NCBI RefSeq assembly: GCF_019649055.1
Contig: NW_026570413.1
Span: 101,469-165,468, forward strand
DNA from: Paramacrobiotus metropolitanus
Taxonomy: Eukaryota > Tardigrada > Eutardigrada > Parachela > Macrobiotidae
Length of the DNA stretch: 64,000 nucleotides
Direction of reading: 5' to 3'
This document shows, piece by piece, positions 23,766 to 38,392 of this stretch. The notes under the pieces are model-generated. The model worked only from the letters and a program-made list of their open reading frames with translations, was not told the origin of the DNA and made no database searches. The position numbers were made by a program, and so were the translations under genes. Position 1 is the stretch's first letter; each line of letters opens with the position of its first letter.

Positions 23766-26700
23766 CGTGGTGAAACTGCTCCAAAGTCTGCTTTTAATGG
23801 TTATTCTATGCGCTGAGCACGAATTTTAAGTCGGTTTGCAAAAAAAATTTCACCGAAAAAGTTATGGAAAACTTGACTTTTCACCGGCATTTTGATCTCA
23901 ATAACTACGTGGTGAAACTGCTCCAAAGTCTGCTTTTAAGGTTATTCGATGCGCTGAGCACGAATCTCAAGTCGGTTTGCAAAAAAATTTCACCAGAAAA
24001 GTTACTGTCAGACGTGTCACATTTTCGCCATGTTGTGAGAACTCAATAACTACGTGGTGAAACTGCTCCAAAGTCTGCTTTTAAGGGTTATTCGATGCGC
24101 TGAGCACGAATTTTAAGTCGGTTTGCAAAAAAAATTTCACCGAAAAAGTTATGGAAAACTTGACTTTTCACCGGCATTTTGATCTCAATAACTACGTGGT
24201 GAAACTGCTCCAAAGTCTGCTTTTAAGGGTTATTCGATGCGCTGAGCACGAATCTGAAATCGGTTTGCAAAAAAAATTTCACCCGAAAAGTTACTGTCAG
24301 ACGTCACATTTTCGCCATGTTGTCAGAACTCAATAACTACGTGGTGAAACTGCTCCAAAGTCTGCTTTTAAGGGTTATTCGATGCGCTGAGCACGAATTT
24401 AAGTCGGTTTGCAAAAAAAATTTCACCGAAAAAAGTTATGGAAAAGTTGCATTTTCACCGGCATTTTGATCTCAATAACTACGTGGTGAAACTGCTCCAA
24501 AGTCTGCTTTTAAGGGTTATTCGATGCGCTGAGCACGAATTTTAAATCGGTTTGCAAAAAAATTTCACCAGAAAAGTTACTGTCAGACGTGTCACATTTT
24601 CGCCATGTTGTGAGAACTCAATAACTACGTGGTGAAACTCCTCCAAAGTCTGCTTTTAAGGGTTATTCGATGCGCTGAGCACGAATTTTAAGTCGGTTTG
24701 CAAAAAAAATTTCACCAAAAAAGTTATGGAAAACTTGCATTTTCACCGGCATTTTGATCTCAATAACTACGTGGTGAAACTGCTCCAAAGTCTGCTTTTA
24801 AGGGTTATTCGATGCGCTGAGCACGAATCTCAAGTCGGTTTGCAAAAAAAATTTCACCAAAAGTTACTGTCAGACGTGTCACATTTTCGCCATGTTGTGA
24901 GAACTCAATAACTACGTGGTGAAACTGCTCCAAAGTCTGCTTTTAAGGGTTATTCGATGCGCTGAGCACGAATCTTAAATCGGTTTGCAAAAAAAATTCA
25001 CCGAAAAAAGTTATGGAAAACTTGACTTTTCACCGGCATTTTGATCTCAATAACTACGTGGTGAAACTGCTCCAAAGTCTGCTTTTAAGGGTTATTCGAT
25101 GCGCTGAGCACGAATTTTAAGTCGGTTTGCAAAAAAATTTCAACGAAAAAAGTTATGGAAAACTTGCATTTTCACCGGCATTTTGATCTCAATAACTACG
25201 TGGTGAAACTGCTCCAAAAGTCTGTTTTAAGGGGTTATTCGATGCGCTGAGCACGAATCTGAAATCGGTTTGCAAAAAAATTTCACCAGAAAAGTTACTG
25301 TCAGACGTGTCACATTTTCGCCATGTTGTGGATCTCAATAACTACGTGGTGAAACTGCTCCAAAGTCTGCTTTTAAGGGTTATTCGATGCGCTGAGCACG
25401 AATCTTAAATCCGGTTTGCAAAAAAAATTTCAACGAAAAGTTATGGAAAACTTGATATTCACCGGCATTTTTGATCTCAATAACTACGTGGTGAAACTGC
25501 TCCAAAGTCTGCTTTTAAGGGTTATTCGATGCGCTGAGCACGAATCTGAAATCGGTTTGCAAAAAAAATTTCAGAGAAAAAGTTACTGTCAGACGTGTCA
25601 CATTTTCGCCATGTTGTGAGAACTCAATAACTACGTGGTGAAACTGCTCCAAAGTCTGCTTTTAAGGGTTATTCGATGCGCTGAGCACGAATTTTAAGTC
25701 GGTTTGCAAAAAAAATTTCACGAAAAAAGTTATGGAAAACTTGACTTTTCACCGGCATTTTTGATCTCAATAACTACGGGTGAAACTGCTCCAAAGTCTG
25801 CTTTTAAGGGGTTATTCGATGCGCTGAGCACGAATCTGAAATCGGTTTGCAAAAAAATTTCACCAGAAAAGTTACTGTCAGACGTGTCACATTTTCGCCA
25901 TGTTGTGAGAACTCAACAACTTACGTGGTGAAACTGCTCCAAAGTCTGCTTTTAAGGGTTATTCGATGCGCTGAGCACGAATTTTAAGTCGGTTTGCAAA
26001 AAAATTTCAACGAAAAAGTTATGGAAAACTTGCATTTTCACCGGCATTTTGATCTCAATAACTACGTGGTGAAACTGCTCCAAAGTCTGCTTTAAGGGTT
26101 ATTCGATGCGCTGAGCACGAATTTCAAGTCGGTTTGCAAAAAAATTTCACCGAAAAAGTTATGGAAAACTTGACTTTTCACCGGCATTTTTGGATCTCAA
26201 TAACTACGTGGTGAAACTGCTAAAAAGTCTGCTTTAAATGGTTATTCGATGCGCTGAGCACGAATCTGAAATCGGTTTGCAAAAAAAATTTCACCAGAAA
26301 AGTTACTGTCAGACGTCACATTTTCGCCATGTTGTGAGAACTCAATAACTACGTGGTGAAACTGCTCCAAAGTCTGCTTTTAAGGGTTATTCGATGCGCT
26401 GAGCACGAATTTTAAGTCGGTTTGCAAAAAAAATTTCACCGAAAAAAGTTATGGAAAACTTGACTTTTCACCGGCATTTTTGGATCTCAATAACTACGTG
26501 GTGAAACAGCTCCAAAGTCTGCTTTTAAGGGTTATTCGATGCGCTGAGCACGAATCTGGAAATTGATTTGCAAAAAAATTTCACCAGAAAAGTTACTGTC
26601 AGACGTGTCACATTTTCGCCATGTTGTGAGAACTCAATAACTACGTGGTGAAACTGCTCCAAAGTCTGCTTTTAAGGGTTATTCGATGCGCTGAGCACGA

Positions 26701-29700
26701 ATTTTAAGTCGGTTTGCAAAAAAAATTTCAACGAAAAAGTTATGGAAAACTTGCATTTTCACCGGCATTTTGATCTCAATAACTACGTGGTGAAACTGCT
26801 CCAAAGTCTGCTTTTAAAAGTTATTCGATGCGCTGAGCACGAATTTCGTCGGTTTGCAAAAAAATTTCACCGAAAAAAGTTATGGAAAACTTGACTTTTC
26901 ACCGGCATTTTGGATCTCAATAACTACGTGGTGAAACAGCTCCAAAGTCTGCTTTTAAGGGTTATTCGATGCGCTGAGCACGAATCTGAAATCGGTTTGC
27001 AAAAAAATTTCACCAGAAAAGTTACTGTCAGACGTGTCACATTTTCGCCATGTTGTCAGAACTCAATAACTACGTGGTGAAACTGCTCCAAAGTCTGCTT
27101 TTAAGAGTTATTCGATGCGCTGAGCACGAATTTTAAGTCGGTTTGCAAAAAAAATTTCAACGAAAAAAGTTATGGAAAACTTGCATTTTCACCGGCATTT
27201 TGATCTCAATAACTACGTGGTGAAACTGCTCCAAAGTCTGCTTTTAAGGGTTATTCGATGCGCTGAGCACGAATTTCAAGTCGGTTTGCAAAAAAAATTT
27301 CACCGAAAAAAGTTATGGAAAACTTGACTTTTCACCGGCATTTTGATCTCAATAACTACGTGGGGTGAAACTCCTCCAAAGTCTGCTTTTAAGGGTTATT
27401 TGATGCGCTGAGCACGAATCTGAAATCGGTTTGCAAAAAAAATTTCACCAGAAAAGTTACTGTCAGACGTGTCACATTTTCGCCATGTTGTGAGAACTCA
27501 ATAACTACGTGGTGAAACTGCTCCAAAGTCTGCTTTTAAGGGTTATTCGATGCGCTGAGCACGAATTTTAAGTCGGTTTGCAAGAAAAATTTCACCGAAA
27601 AAAGTTATGGAAAACTTGACTTTTCACCGGCATTTTTGATCTCAATAACTACGTGGTGAAACAGCTCCAAAGTCTGCTTTAAGAGTTATTCGATGCGCTG
27701 AGCACGAATCTGAAATCGGTTTGCAAAAAAATTTCACCAGAAAAGTTACTGTCAGACGTGTCACATTTTCGCCATGGTGTCAGAACTCAATAACTACGTG
27801 GTGAAACTGCTCCAAAGTCTGCTTTTAAGGGTTATTCGATGCGCTGAGCACGAATTTTAAGTCGGTTTGCAAAAAAATTTCAACGAAAAAGTTATGGAAA
27901 ACTTGCATTTTCACCGGCATTTTGATCTCAATAACTACGTGGTGAAACTGCTCCAAAGTCTGCTTTTAAGGGTTATTCGATGCGCTGAGCACGAATTTCG
28001 TCGGTTTGCAAAAAAAATTTCACCGAAAAAAGTTATGGAAAACTTGACTTTTCACCGGCATTTTGATCTCAATAACTACGTGGTGAAACTGCTCCAAAGT
28101 CTGCTTTTAAAAGTTATTCGATGCGCTGAGCACGAATCTGAAATCGGTTTGCAAAAAAATTTCACCAGAAAAGTTACTGTCAGACGTGTCACATTTTCGC
28201 CATGTTGTGAGAACTCAATAACTACGTGGTGAAACTGCTCCAAAGTCTGCTTTTAAGGGTTATTCGATGCGCTGAGCACGAATTGTAAGTCGGTTTGCAA
28301 AAAAAATTCACCGAAAAAAGTTATGGAAAACTTGATTTTCACCGGCATTTTGATCTCAATAACTACGTGGTGAAACAGCTCCAAGGTCTGCTTTTAAGAG
28401 TTATTCGATGCGCTGAGCACGAATCTGAAATCGGTTTGCAAAAAAATTTCACCAGAAAAGTTACTGTCAGACGTGTCACATTTTCGCCATGGTGTCAGAA
28501 CTCAATAACTACGTGGTGAAACTGCTCCAAAGTCTGCTTTTAAGGGTTATTCGATGCGCTGAGCACGAATTTTAAGTCGGTTTGCAAAAAAATTTCAACG
28601 AAAAGTTATGGAAAACTTGATTTTCACCGGCATTTTTGATCTCAATAACTACGTGGTGAAACTGCTCCAAAGTCTGCTTTTAAGGTTATTCGATGCGCTG
28701 AGCACGAATCTGAAAGTCGGTTTGCAAAAAAAATTTCACCAGAAAAGTTACTGTCAGACGTGTCACATTTTCGCCATGTTGTCAGAACTCAATAACTACG
28801 TGGTGAAACTCCTCCAAAGTCTGCTTTTAAGGGTTATTCGATGCGCTGAGCACGAATTTTGAGTCGGTTTGCAAAAAAAATTTCAACGAAAAAAGTTATG
28901 GAAAACTTGCATTTTCACCGGCATTTTTGATCTCAATAACTACGTGGTGAAACTGCTCCAAAGTCTGCTTTTAAGGGTTATTCGATGCGCTGAGCACGAA
29001 TCTGAAATCGGTTTGCAAAAAAATTTCACCAAAAAGTTACTGTCAGACGTGTCACATTTTCGCCATGTTGTGAGAACTCAATAACTACGTGGTGAAACTG
29101 CTCCAAAGTCTGCTTTTAAGGGTTATTCGATGCGCTGAGCACGAATTGTAAATCGGTTTGCAAAAAAAATTTCACCGAAAAAGTTATGGAAAACTTGACT
29201 TTTCACCGGCATTTTGATCTCAATAACTACGTGGTGAAACTCGCTCCAAAAGTCTGCTTTTAAGAGTTATTCGATGCGCTGAGCACGAATCTTAAATCGG
29301 TTTGCAAAAAAATTTCACCAGAAAAGTTACTGTCAGACGTGTCACATTTTCGCCATGTTGTCAGAACTCAATAACTACGTGGTGAAACTGCTCCAAAGTC
29401 TGCTTTTAAGGGTTATTCGATGCGCTGAGCACGAATTTTAAGTCGGTTTGCAAAAAAAATTTCAACGAAAAGTTATGGAAAACTTGCATTTTCACCGGCA
29501 TTTTTGATCTCAATAACTACGTGGTGAAACTGCTCCAAAGTCTGCTTTTAAGGGTTATTCGATGCGCTGAGCACGAATTTCAAGTTTTGCAAAAAAAATT
29601 TCACCGAAAAGTTATGGAAAACTTGACTTTTCACCGGCATTTTTGGATCTCAATAACTACGTGGTGAAACTGCTCCAAAGTCTGCTTTTAATGGTTATTC

Positions 29701-32700
29701 GATGCGCTGAGCACGAATCTGAAATCGGTTTGCAAAAAAAATTTCACCAGAAAAGTTACTGTCAGACGTGTCACATTTTCGCCATGTTGTGAGATCTCAA
29801 TAACTACGTGGTGAAACTGCTCCAAAGTCTGCTTTTAAGGGTTATTCGATGCGCTGAGCACGAATTTTAAGTCGGTTTGCAAAAAAAATTTCACCGAAAA
29901 AAGTTATGGAAAACTTGACTTTTCACCGGCATTTTGATCTCAATAACTACGTGGTGAAACAGCTCCAAAGTCTGCTTTTAAGAGTTATTCGATGCGCTGA
30001 GCACGAATCTGAAATCGGTTTGCAAAACAATTTCACCAGAAAAGTTACTGTCAGACGTGTCACATTTTCGCCATGTTGTCAGAACTCAATAACTACGTGG
30101 TGAAACTGCTCCAAAGTCTGCTTTTAAGGGTTATTCGATGCGCTGAGCACGAATTTTAAATTGGTTTGCAAAAAAAATTTCAACGAAAAGTTATGGAAAA
30201 CTTGCATTTTCACCGGCATTTTGATCTCAATAACTACGTGGTGAAACTGCTCCAAAGTCTGCTTTTATGGTTATTCGATGCGCTGAGCACGAATATGAAG
30301 TCGGTTTGCAAAAAAAATTTCACCAGAAAAGTTACTGTCAGACGTCACATTTTCGCCATGTTGTGAGAACTCAATAACTACGTGGTGAAACTGCTCCAAA
30401 GTCTGCTTTTAAGGGTTATTCGATGCGCTGAGCACGAATTTTAAGTCGGTTTGCAAAAAAATTTCAACGAAAAAGTTATGGAAAACTTGCATTTTCACCG
30501 GCATTTTGATCTCAATAACTACGTGGTGAAACAGCTCCAAAGTCTGCTTTAAGGGTTATTCGATGCGCTGAGCACGAATCTGAAAGTCGGTTTGCAAAAA
30601 AATTTCACCAGAAAAGTTACTGTCAGACGTCACATTTTCGCCATGTTGTGAGAACTCAATAACTACGTGGTGAAACAGCTCCAAAGTCTGCTTTTAAGGG
30701 TTATTCGATGCGCTGAGCACGAATTTTAAGTCGGTTTGCAAAAAAAATTTCAACGAAAAAGTTATGGAAAACTTGCATTTTCACCGGCATTTTGATCTCA
30801 ATAACTACGTGGTGAAACTGCTCCAAAGTCTGCTTTATGGTTATTCGATGCGCTGAGCACGAATTTTAAGTCGGTTTGCAAAAAAATTTCACCGAAAAAA
30901 GTTATGGAAAACTTGACTTTTCACCGGCATTTTTGATCTCAATAACTACGTGGTGAAACCGCTCAAAAGTCTGCTTTTAAGGGTTATTCGATGCGCTGAG
31001 CACGAATCTGAAATCGGTTTGCAAAAAAATTTCACCAGAAGAAGTTACTGTCAGACGTGTCACATTTTCGCCATGTTGTCAGAACTCAATAACTACGTGG
31101 TGAAACTGCTCCAAAGTCTGCTTTTAAGGGTTATTCGATGCGCTGAGCACGAATTTTAAGTCGGTTTGCAAAAAAAATTTCAACGAAAAAAGTTATGGAA
31201 AACTTGCATTTTCACCGGCATTTTTGGATCTCAATAACTACGTGGTGAAACTGCTCCAAAGTCTGCTTTTAAAAGTTATTCGATGCGCTGAGCACGAATT
31301 TCAAGTTTTGCAAAAAAATTTCAACGAAAAAAGTTATGGAAAACTTGCATTTTCACCGGCATTTTTGGATCTCAATAACTACGTGGTGAAACTGCTCCAA
31401 AGTCTGCTTTTAAGGGTTATTCGATGCGCTGAGCACGAATCTGAAATCGGTTTGCAAAAAAAATTTCACCAAAAAAAGTTACTGTCAGACGTGTCACATT
31501 TTCGCCATGTTGTGAGAACTCAATAACTACGTGGTGAAACTGCTCCAAAGTCTGCTTTTAAGGGTTATTCGATGCGCTGAGCACGAATTTTAAGTCGGTT
31601 TGCAAAAAAAAATTCACCGAAAAAAGTTATGGAAAACTTGATTTTCACCGGCATTTTGATCTCAATAACTACGTGGTGAAACAGCTCCAAAGTCTGCTTT
31701 TAAGAGTTATTCGATGCGCTGAGCACGAATCTGAAATCGGTTTGCAAAAAAATTTCACCAGAAAAGTTACTGTCAGACGTGTCACATTTTCGCCATGTTG
31801 TCAGAACTCAATAACTACGTGGTGAAACTGCTCCAAAGTCTGCTTTTAAGGGTTATTCGATGCGCTGAGCACGAATTGATAAGTCGGTTTGCAAAAAAAA
31901 TTTCAACGAAAAAGTTATGGAAAACTTGCATTTTCACCGGCATTTTGATCTCAATAACTACGTGGTGAAACTGCTCCAAAGTCTGCTTTTAGGGTTATTC
32001 GATGCGCTGAGCACGAATTTCAAGTCGGTTTGCAAAAAAATTTCACCGAAAAAAGTTATGGAAAACTTGACTTTTCACCGGCATTTTTGATCTCAATAAC
32101 TACGTGGTGAAACTGCTCCAAAGTCTGCTTTTAATGGTTATTCGATGCGCTGAGCACGAATCTGAAATCGGTTTGCAAAAAAAATTTCACCAGAAAAGTT
32201 ACTGTCAGACGTGTCACATTTTCGCCATGTTGTGAGAACTCAATAACTACGTGGTGAAACTGCTCCAAAGTCTGCTTTTAAGGGTTATTCGATGCGCTGA
32301 GCACGAATTTAAGTCGGTTTGCAAAAAAAATTTCACGAAAAAAGTTATGGAAAACTTGCATTTTCACCGGCATTTTGATCTCAATAACTACGTGGTGAAA
32401 CTGCTCCAAAGTCTGCTTTTAAAGTTATTCGATGCGCTGAGCACGAATTTGAAGTCGGTTTGCAAAAAAAATTTCACCAGAAAGTTACTGTCAGACGTGT
32501 CACATTTTCGCCATGTTGTGAGAACTCAATAACTACGTGGTGAAACTGCTCCAAAGTCTGCTTTTAAAAGTTATTCGATGCGCTGAGCACGAATTTCAAG
32601 TCGGGTTGCAAAAAAAATTTCACCGAAAAAAGTTATGGAAAACTTGATTTTCACCGGCATTTTGATCTCAATAACTACGTGGTGAAACAGCTCCAAAGTC

Positions 32701-34670
32701 TGCTTTTAAGGTTATTCGATGCGCTGAGCACGAATCTGAAATTGGTTTGCAAAAAAAATTTCACCAGAAAAGTTACTGTCAGACGTCACATTTTCGCCAT
32801 GTTGTGAGAACTCAATAACTACGTGGTGAAACTGCTCCAAAGTCTGCTTTTAAGGGTTATTCGATGCGCTGAGCACGAATTTTAAGTCGGTTTGCAAAAA
32901 AATTTCAACGAAAAAAGTTATGGAAAACTTGATTTTCACCGGCATTTTGATCTCAATAACTACGTGGTGAAACTGCTCCAAAGTCTGCTTTTAAGGGTTA
33001 TTCGATGCGCTGAGCACGAATCTGAAATTGGTTTGCAAAAAAAATTTCACCAGAAAAAGTTACTGTCAGACGTGTCACATTTTCGCCATGTTGTCAGAAC
33101 TCAATAACTTCGTGGTAAAACTGCTCCAAGGTCTGCTTTTAAGGGTTATTCGATGCGCTGAGCACGAATTTTAAGTCGGTTTGCAAAAAAAATTTCACCG
33201 AAAAAAGTTATGGAAAACTTGACTTTTCACCGGCATTTTTGGATCTCAATAACTACGTGGTGAAACAGCTCTTAAGTCTGCTTTTAAGGGTTGTTTGATG
33301 CGCTGAGCACGAATCTGAAATCGTTTTGCAAAAAAAATTTCACCAGAAAGTTACTGTCAGACGTGTCACATTTTCGCCATGTTGTCAGAACTCAATAACT
33401 ACGTGGTGAAACTGCTCCAAAGTCTGCTTTTAAGGTTATTCGATGCGCTGAGCACGAATCTGAAATCGGTTTGCAAAAAAAATTTCACCAGAAAAGTTAC
33501 TGTCAGACGTGTCATTTTCGCCATGTTGTCAGAACTCAATAACTACGTGGTGAAACTGCTCCAAAGTCTGCTTTTAAGGGTTATTCGATGCGCTGAGCAC
33601 GAATTTTAAGTCGGTTTGCAAAAAAAATTTCAACGAAAAGTTATGGAAAACTTGCATTTTCACCGGCATTTTTGATCTCAATAACTACGTGGTGAAACTG
33701 CTCCAAAGTCTGCTTTTAAGGGTTATTCGATGCGCTGAGCACGAATTTCGGTTTGCAAAAAAAATTTCACCGAAAGTTATGGAAAACTTACTTTCACCGG
33801 CATTTTGATCTCAATAACTACGTGGTGAAACTGCTCCAAAGTCTGCTTTTAAGGGTTATTCGATGCGCTGAGCACGAATTTAAATCGGTTTGCAAAAATT
33901 TCACCGAAAAAAGTTATGGAAAACTTGACTTTTCACCGGCATTTTTGATCTCAATAACTACGTGGTGAAACAGCTCCAAAGTCTGCTTTTAAGAGTTATT
34001 CGATGCGCTGAGCACGAATCTGAAATTTTTGCAAAAAAAATTTCACCAGAAAGTTACTGTCAGACGTGTCACATTTTCGCCATGGTGTCAGAACTCAATA
34101 ACTACGTGGTGAAACTGCTCCAAAGTCTGCTTTTAAGGGTTATTCGATGCGCTGAGCACGAATCTGAAATCGGTTTGCAAAAAAATTTCACCAGAAAAGT
34201 TACTGTCAGACGTGTCACATTTTCGCCATGTTGTGAGAACTCAATAACTACGTGGTGAAACTGCTCCAAAGTCTGCTTTTAAGGGTTATTCGATGCGCTG
34301 AGCACGAATTTTAAGTCGGTTTGCAAAAAAATTTCAACGAAAAAAGTTATGGAAAACTTGCATTTTCACCGGCATTTTTGATCTCAATAACTACGTGGTG
34401 AAACAGCTCCAAAGTCTGCTTTTAAGAGGTTATTCGATGCGCTGAGCACGAATCTGAAATCGGTTTGCAAAAAAAATTTCACCAGAAAAGTTACTGTCAG
34501 ACGTCACATTTTCGCCATGGTGTCAGAACTCATAACTACGTGGTGAAACTGCTCCAAAGTCTGCTTTTAAGGGTTATTCGATGCGCTGAGCACGAATTTA
34601 AGTCGGTTTGCAAAAAAAATTTCACCGAAAAAGTTATGGAAAACTTGACTTTTCACCGGCATTTTGATCT

Positions 34671-34800
34671 CAATAACTACGTGGTGAAACAGCTCCAAAG
34701 TCTGCTTTTAAGGTTATTCGATGCGCTGAGCACGAATCTGAAATCGGTTTGCAAAAAATTTCACCATTACTGTCAGACGTCACATTTTCGCCATAGAACT
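34671..34800 (+). repeat. Short monomer (130 bp) with several small deletions
   Basis: Core-to-core spacing is 130 bp. The junction after TTTCACC loses its AGAAAAGT and runs straight into TACTGTCAG, and the linker-B end is reduced to CCATAGAACT. The loss is spread over at least three places, unlike the single-break deletion at 18461. Confidence 0.85.
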
Positions 34801-36185
34801 CAATAACTACGTGGTGAAACAGCTCCAAAGTCTGCTTTTATGGTTATTCGATGCGCTGAGCACGAATCTGAAATCGGTTTGCAAAAAAATTTCACCAGAA
34901 AAGTTACTGTCAGACGTGTCACATTTTCGCCATGTTATGAGAACTCAATAACTACGTGGTGAAACTGCTCCAAAGTCTGCTTTTAAGGGTTATTCGATGC
35001 GCTGAGCACGAATTTTAAGTCGGTTTGCAAAAAAATTTCACCGAAAAAAGTTATGGAAAACTTGACATTTTCACCGGCATTTTTGATCTCAATAACTACG
35101 TGGTGAAACTGCTCCAAAGTCTGCTTTTAAGGGTTATTCGATGCGCTGAGCACGAATCTGAAATCGGTTTGCAAAAAAATTTCACCAGAAAAGTTACTGT
35201 CAGACGTGTCACATTTTCGCCATGTTGTCAGAACTCAATAACTACGTGGTGAAACTGCTCCAAAGTCTGCTTTTAGGGTTATTCGATGCGCTGAGCACGA
35301 ATTTTAAGTCGGTTTGCAAAAAAATTTCACCGAAAAAAGTTATGGAAAACTTGACTTTCACCGGCATTTTTGATCTCAATAACTACGTGGTGAAACTGCT
35401 CCAAAGTCTGCTTTAAGGGTTATTCGATGCGCTGAGCACGAATCTGAAATCGGTTTGCAAAAAAATTTCACCGAAAAAGTTATGGAAACTTGACTTTTCA
35501 CCATTTTGATCTCAATAACTACGTGGTGAAACTGCTCCAAAGTCTGTTTTAAGGGTTATTCGATGCGCTGAGCACGATTTTAAGTCGGTTTGCAAAAAAA
35601 TTTCACCGAAAAGTTATGGAAAACTTGACTTTTCACCGGCATTTTTGATCTCAATAACTACGTGGTGAAACAGCTCCAAAGTCTGCTTTTAAGGGTTATT
35701 CGATGCGCTGAGCACGAATCTGAAATCGGTTTGCAAAAAAAATTTCACCAGAAAAGTTACTGTCAGACGTGTCACATTTTCGCCATGGTGTCAGGAACTC
35801 AATAACTACGTGGTGAAACTGCTCCAAAGTCTGCTTTTAAGGGTTATTCGATGCGCTGAGCACGAATTTTAAGTCGGTTTGCAAAAAAATTTCACCGAAA
35901 AGTTATGGAAAACTTGACATTTTCACCGGCATTTTGATCTCAATAACTACGTGGTGAAACTGCTCCAAAGTCTGCTTTTAAGGGTTATTCGATGCGCTGA
36001 GTACGAATTTGAAGTCGGTTTGCAAAAAAATTTCACCGAAAAAAGTTATGGAAAACTTGACTTTTCACCGGCATTTTGATCTCAATAACTACGTGGTGAA
36101 ACTGCTCCAAAGTCTGCTTTTAAGGGTTATTCGATGCGCTGAGCACGAATTTGAAGTCGGTTTGCAAAAAAATTTCACCGAAAAA

Positions 36186-36226
36186 AGTTATGTCAACTTG
36201 ACTTTCACCGGCATTTTTGATCTCAA
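36186..36226 (+). repeat. Hybrid linker allele GTTATGTCAACTTGAC, copy 1
   Basis: GTTATGTCAACTTGAC fuses the B-like TGTCA with the A-like AACTTGAC. The rest is a normal linker A. The same allele recurs near 40484. Confidence 0.8.
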
Positions 36227-38343
36227 TAACTACGTGGTGAAACTGCTCAAAGTCTGCTTTTAAGGGTTATTCGATGCGCTGAGCACGAATTTGAAATCGG
36301 TTTGCAAAAAAAATTTCACCAGAAAAAGTTACTGTCAGACGTCACATTTTCGCCATGTGTCAGAACTCAATAACTACGTGGTGAAACTGCTCCAAAGTCT
36401 GCTTTTAAGGGTTATTCGATGCGCTGAGCACGAATCTGAAATCGGTTTGCAAAAAAAATTTCACCAGAAAAGTTACTGTCAGACGTGTCACATTTTCGCC
36501 ATGTTGTCAGAACTCAATAACTACGTGGTGAAACTGCTCCAAAGTCTGCTTTTAGGGTTATTCGATGCGCTGAGCACGAATTTTAAGTCGGTTTGCAAAA
36601 AAAATTTCACCGAAAAAAGTTATGGAAAACTTGACTTTTCACCGGCATTTTTGGATCTCAATAAATACGTGGTGAAACTGCTCCAAAGTCTGCTTTTAAG
36701 GGTTATTCGATGCGCTGAGCACGAATCTGAAATCGGTTTGCAAAAAAATTTCACCAGAAAGTTACTGTCAGACGTCACATTTTCGCCATGTTGTGAGAAC
36801 TCAATAACTACGTGGTGAAACTGCTCCAAAGTCTGCTTTTAAGGGTTATTCGATGCGCTGAGCACGAATTTTAAGTCGGTTTGCAAAAAAAATTTCACCG
36901 AAAAAAGTTATGGAAAACTTGATTTTCACCGGCATTTTGATCTCAATAACTACGTGGTGAAACTGCTCCAAAGTCTGCTTTTAAGGGTTATTCGATGCGC
37001 TGAGCACGAATCTGAAATCGGTTTGCAAAAAAAATTTCACCGAAAAAAGTTACTGTCAGACGTGTCACATTTTCGCCATGGTGTCAGAACTCAATAACTA
37101 CGTGGTGAAACTGCTCCAAAGTCTGCTTTTAAGGGTTATTCGATGCGCTGAGCACGAATTTTAAGTCGGTTTGCAAAAAAAATTTCAACGAAAAAAGTTA
37201 TGGAAAACTTGCATTTTCACCGGCATTTTTGGATCTCAATAACTACGTGGTGAAACTGCTCAAAAGTCTGCTTTTAAGGGTTATTCGATGCGCTGAGCAC
37301 GAATCTGAAATCGGTTTGCAAAAAAAATTTCACCAAAAAGTTACTGTCAGACGTGTCACATTTTCGCCATGTTGTGATCTCAATAACTACGTGGTGAAAC
37401 TGCTCCAAAGTCTGCTTTTAAGGGTTATTCGATGCGCTGAGCACGAATCTGAAATTGGTTTGCAAAAAAAATTTCACCAGAAAAAAGTTATGGAAAACTT
37501 GCATTTTCACCGGCATTTTGTGATCTCAATAACTACGTGGTGAAACTGCTCCAAAGTCTGCTTTTAAAGTTATTCGATGCGCTGAGCACGAATTTCAAGT
37601 CGGTTTGCAAAAAAATTTCACCGAAAAAGTTATGGAAAACTTGACTTTCACCGGCATTTTGATCTCAATAACTACGTGGTGAAACTGCTCCAAAGTCTGC
37701 TTTTAGGGTTATTCGATGCGCTGAGCACGAATCTGAAATCGGTTTGCAAAAAAAATTTCACCAGAAAAGTTACTGTCAGACGTGTCACATTTTCGCCATG
37801 TTGTCAGAACTCAATAACTACGTGGTGAAACTGCTCCAAAGTCTGCTTTAAGGGTTATTCGATGCGCTGAGCACGAATTTTAAGTCGGTTTGCAAAAAAA
37901 ATTTCACGAAAAAAGTTATGGAAAACTTGCATTTTCACCGGCATTTTGATCTCAATAACTACGTGGTGAAACAGCTCCAAAGTCTGCTTTTAAGGGTTAT
38001 TCGATGCGCTGAGCACGAATCTGAAATCGGTTTGCAAAAAAAATTTCACCAGAAAAGTTACTGTCAGACGTGTCACATTTTCGCCATGTTGTCAGAACTC
38101 AATAACTACGTGGTGAAACTGCTCCAAAGTCTGCTTTTAGGGTTATTCGATGCGCTGAGCACGAATTTTAAGTCGGTTTGCAAAAAAATTTCACCGAAAA
38201 AAGTTATGGAAAACTTGACTTTTCACCGGCATTTTGATCTCAATAACTACGTGGTGAAACTGCTCCAAAGTCTGCTTTTAAGGGTTATTCGATGCGCTGA
38301 GCACGAATCTGAAATCGGTTTGCAAAAAAAATTTCACCAGAAA

Positions 38344-38392
38344 AGTTATGGAGACGTTGACATTTTCGCCATGTTGTGAGAACTCAATAACT
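38344..38392 (+). repeat. A-to-B hybrid linker
   Basis: GTTATGG (A) leads into AGACGTTGACATTTTCGCC and TTGTGAGAACT (B). The GACGTTGACATTTTC variant also occurs near 39925 and 42212 in otherwise B-type linkers, so this allele has spread locally. Confidence 0.8.

Noticed and set aside
36658-36668. AATAAA polyadenylation signal
   Set aside because: It is produced by one C-to-A change in CAATAACTACG (and by a small deletion near 60080). Isolated and with no transcript context.
36291-36818. Longest open frames (up to 175 codons) with repeated NNYVVKLLQSLLLRVIRCAEHE peptide
   Set aside because: They are translations of the satellite. Frame survives only where neighbouring unit lengths happen to be multiples of three; units of 142, 145 and 147 bp break it elsewhere. 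Starts are arbitrary ATGs in the core or linker, there is no codon-level constraint, and similar frames occur on both strands.
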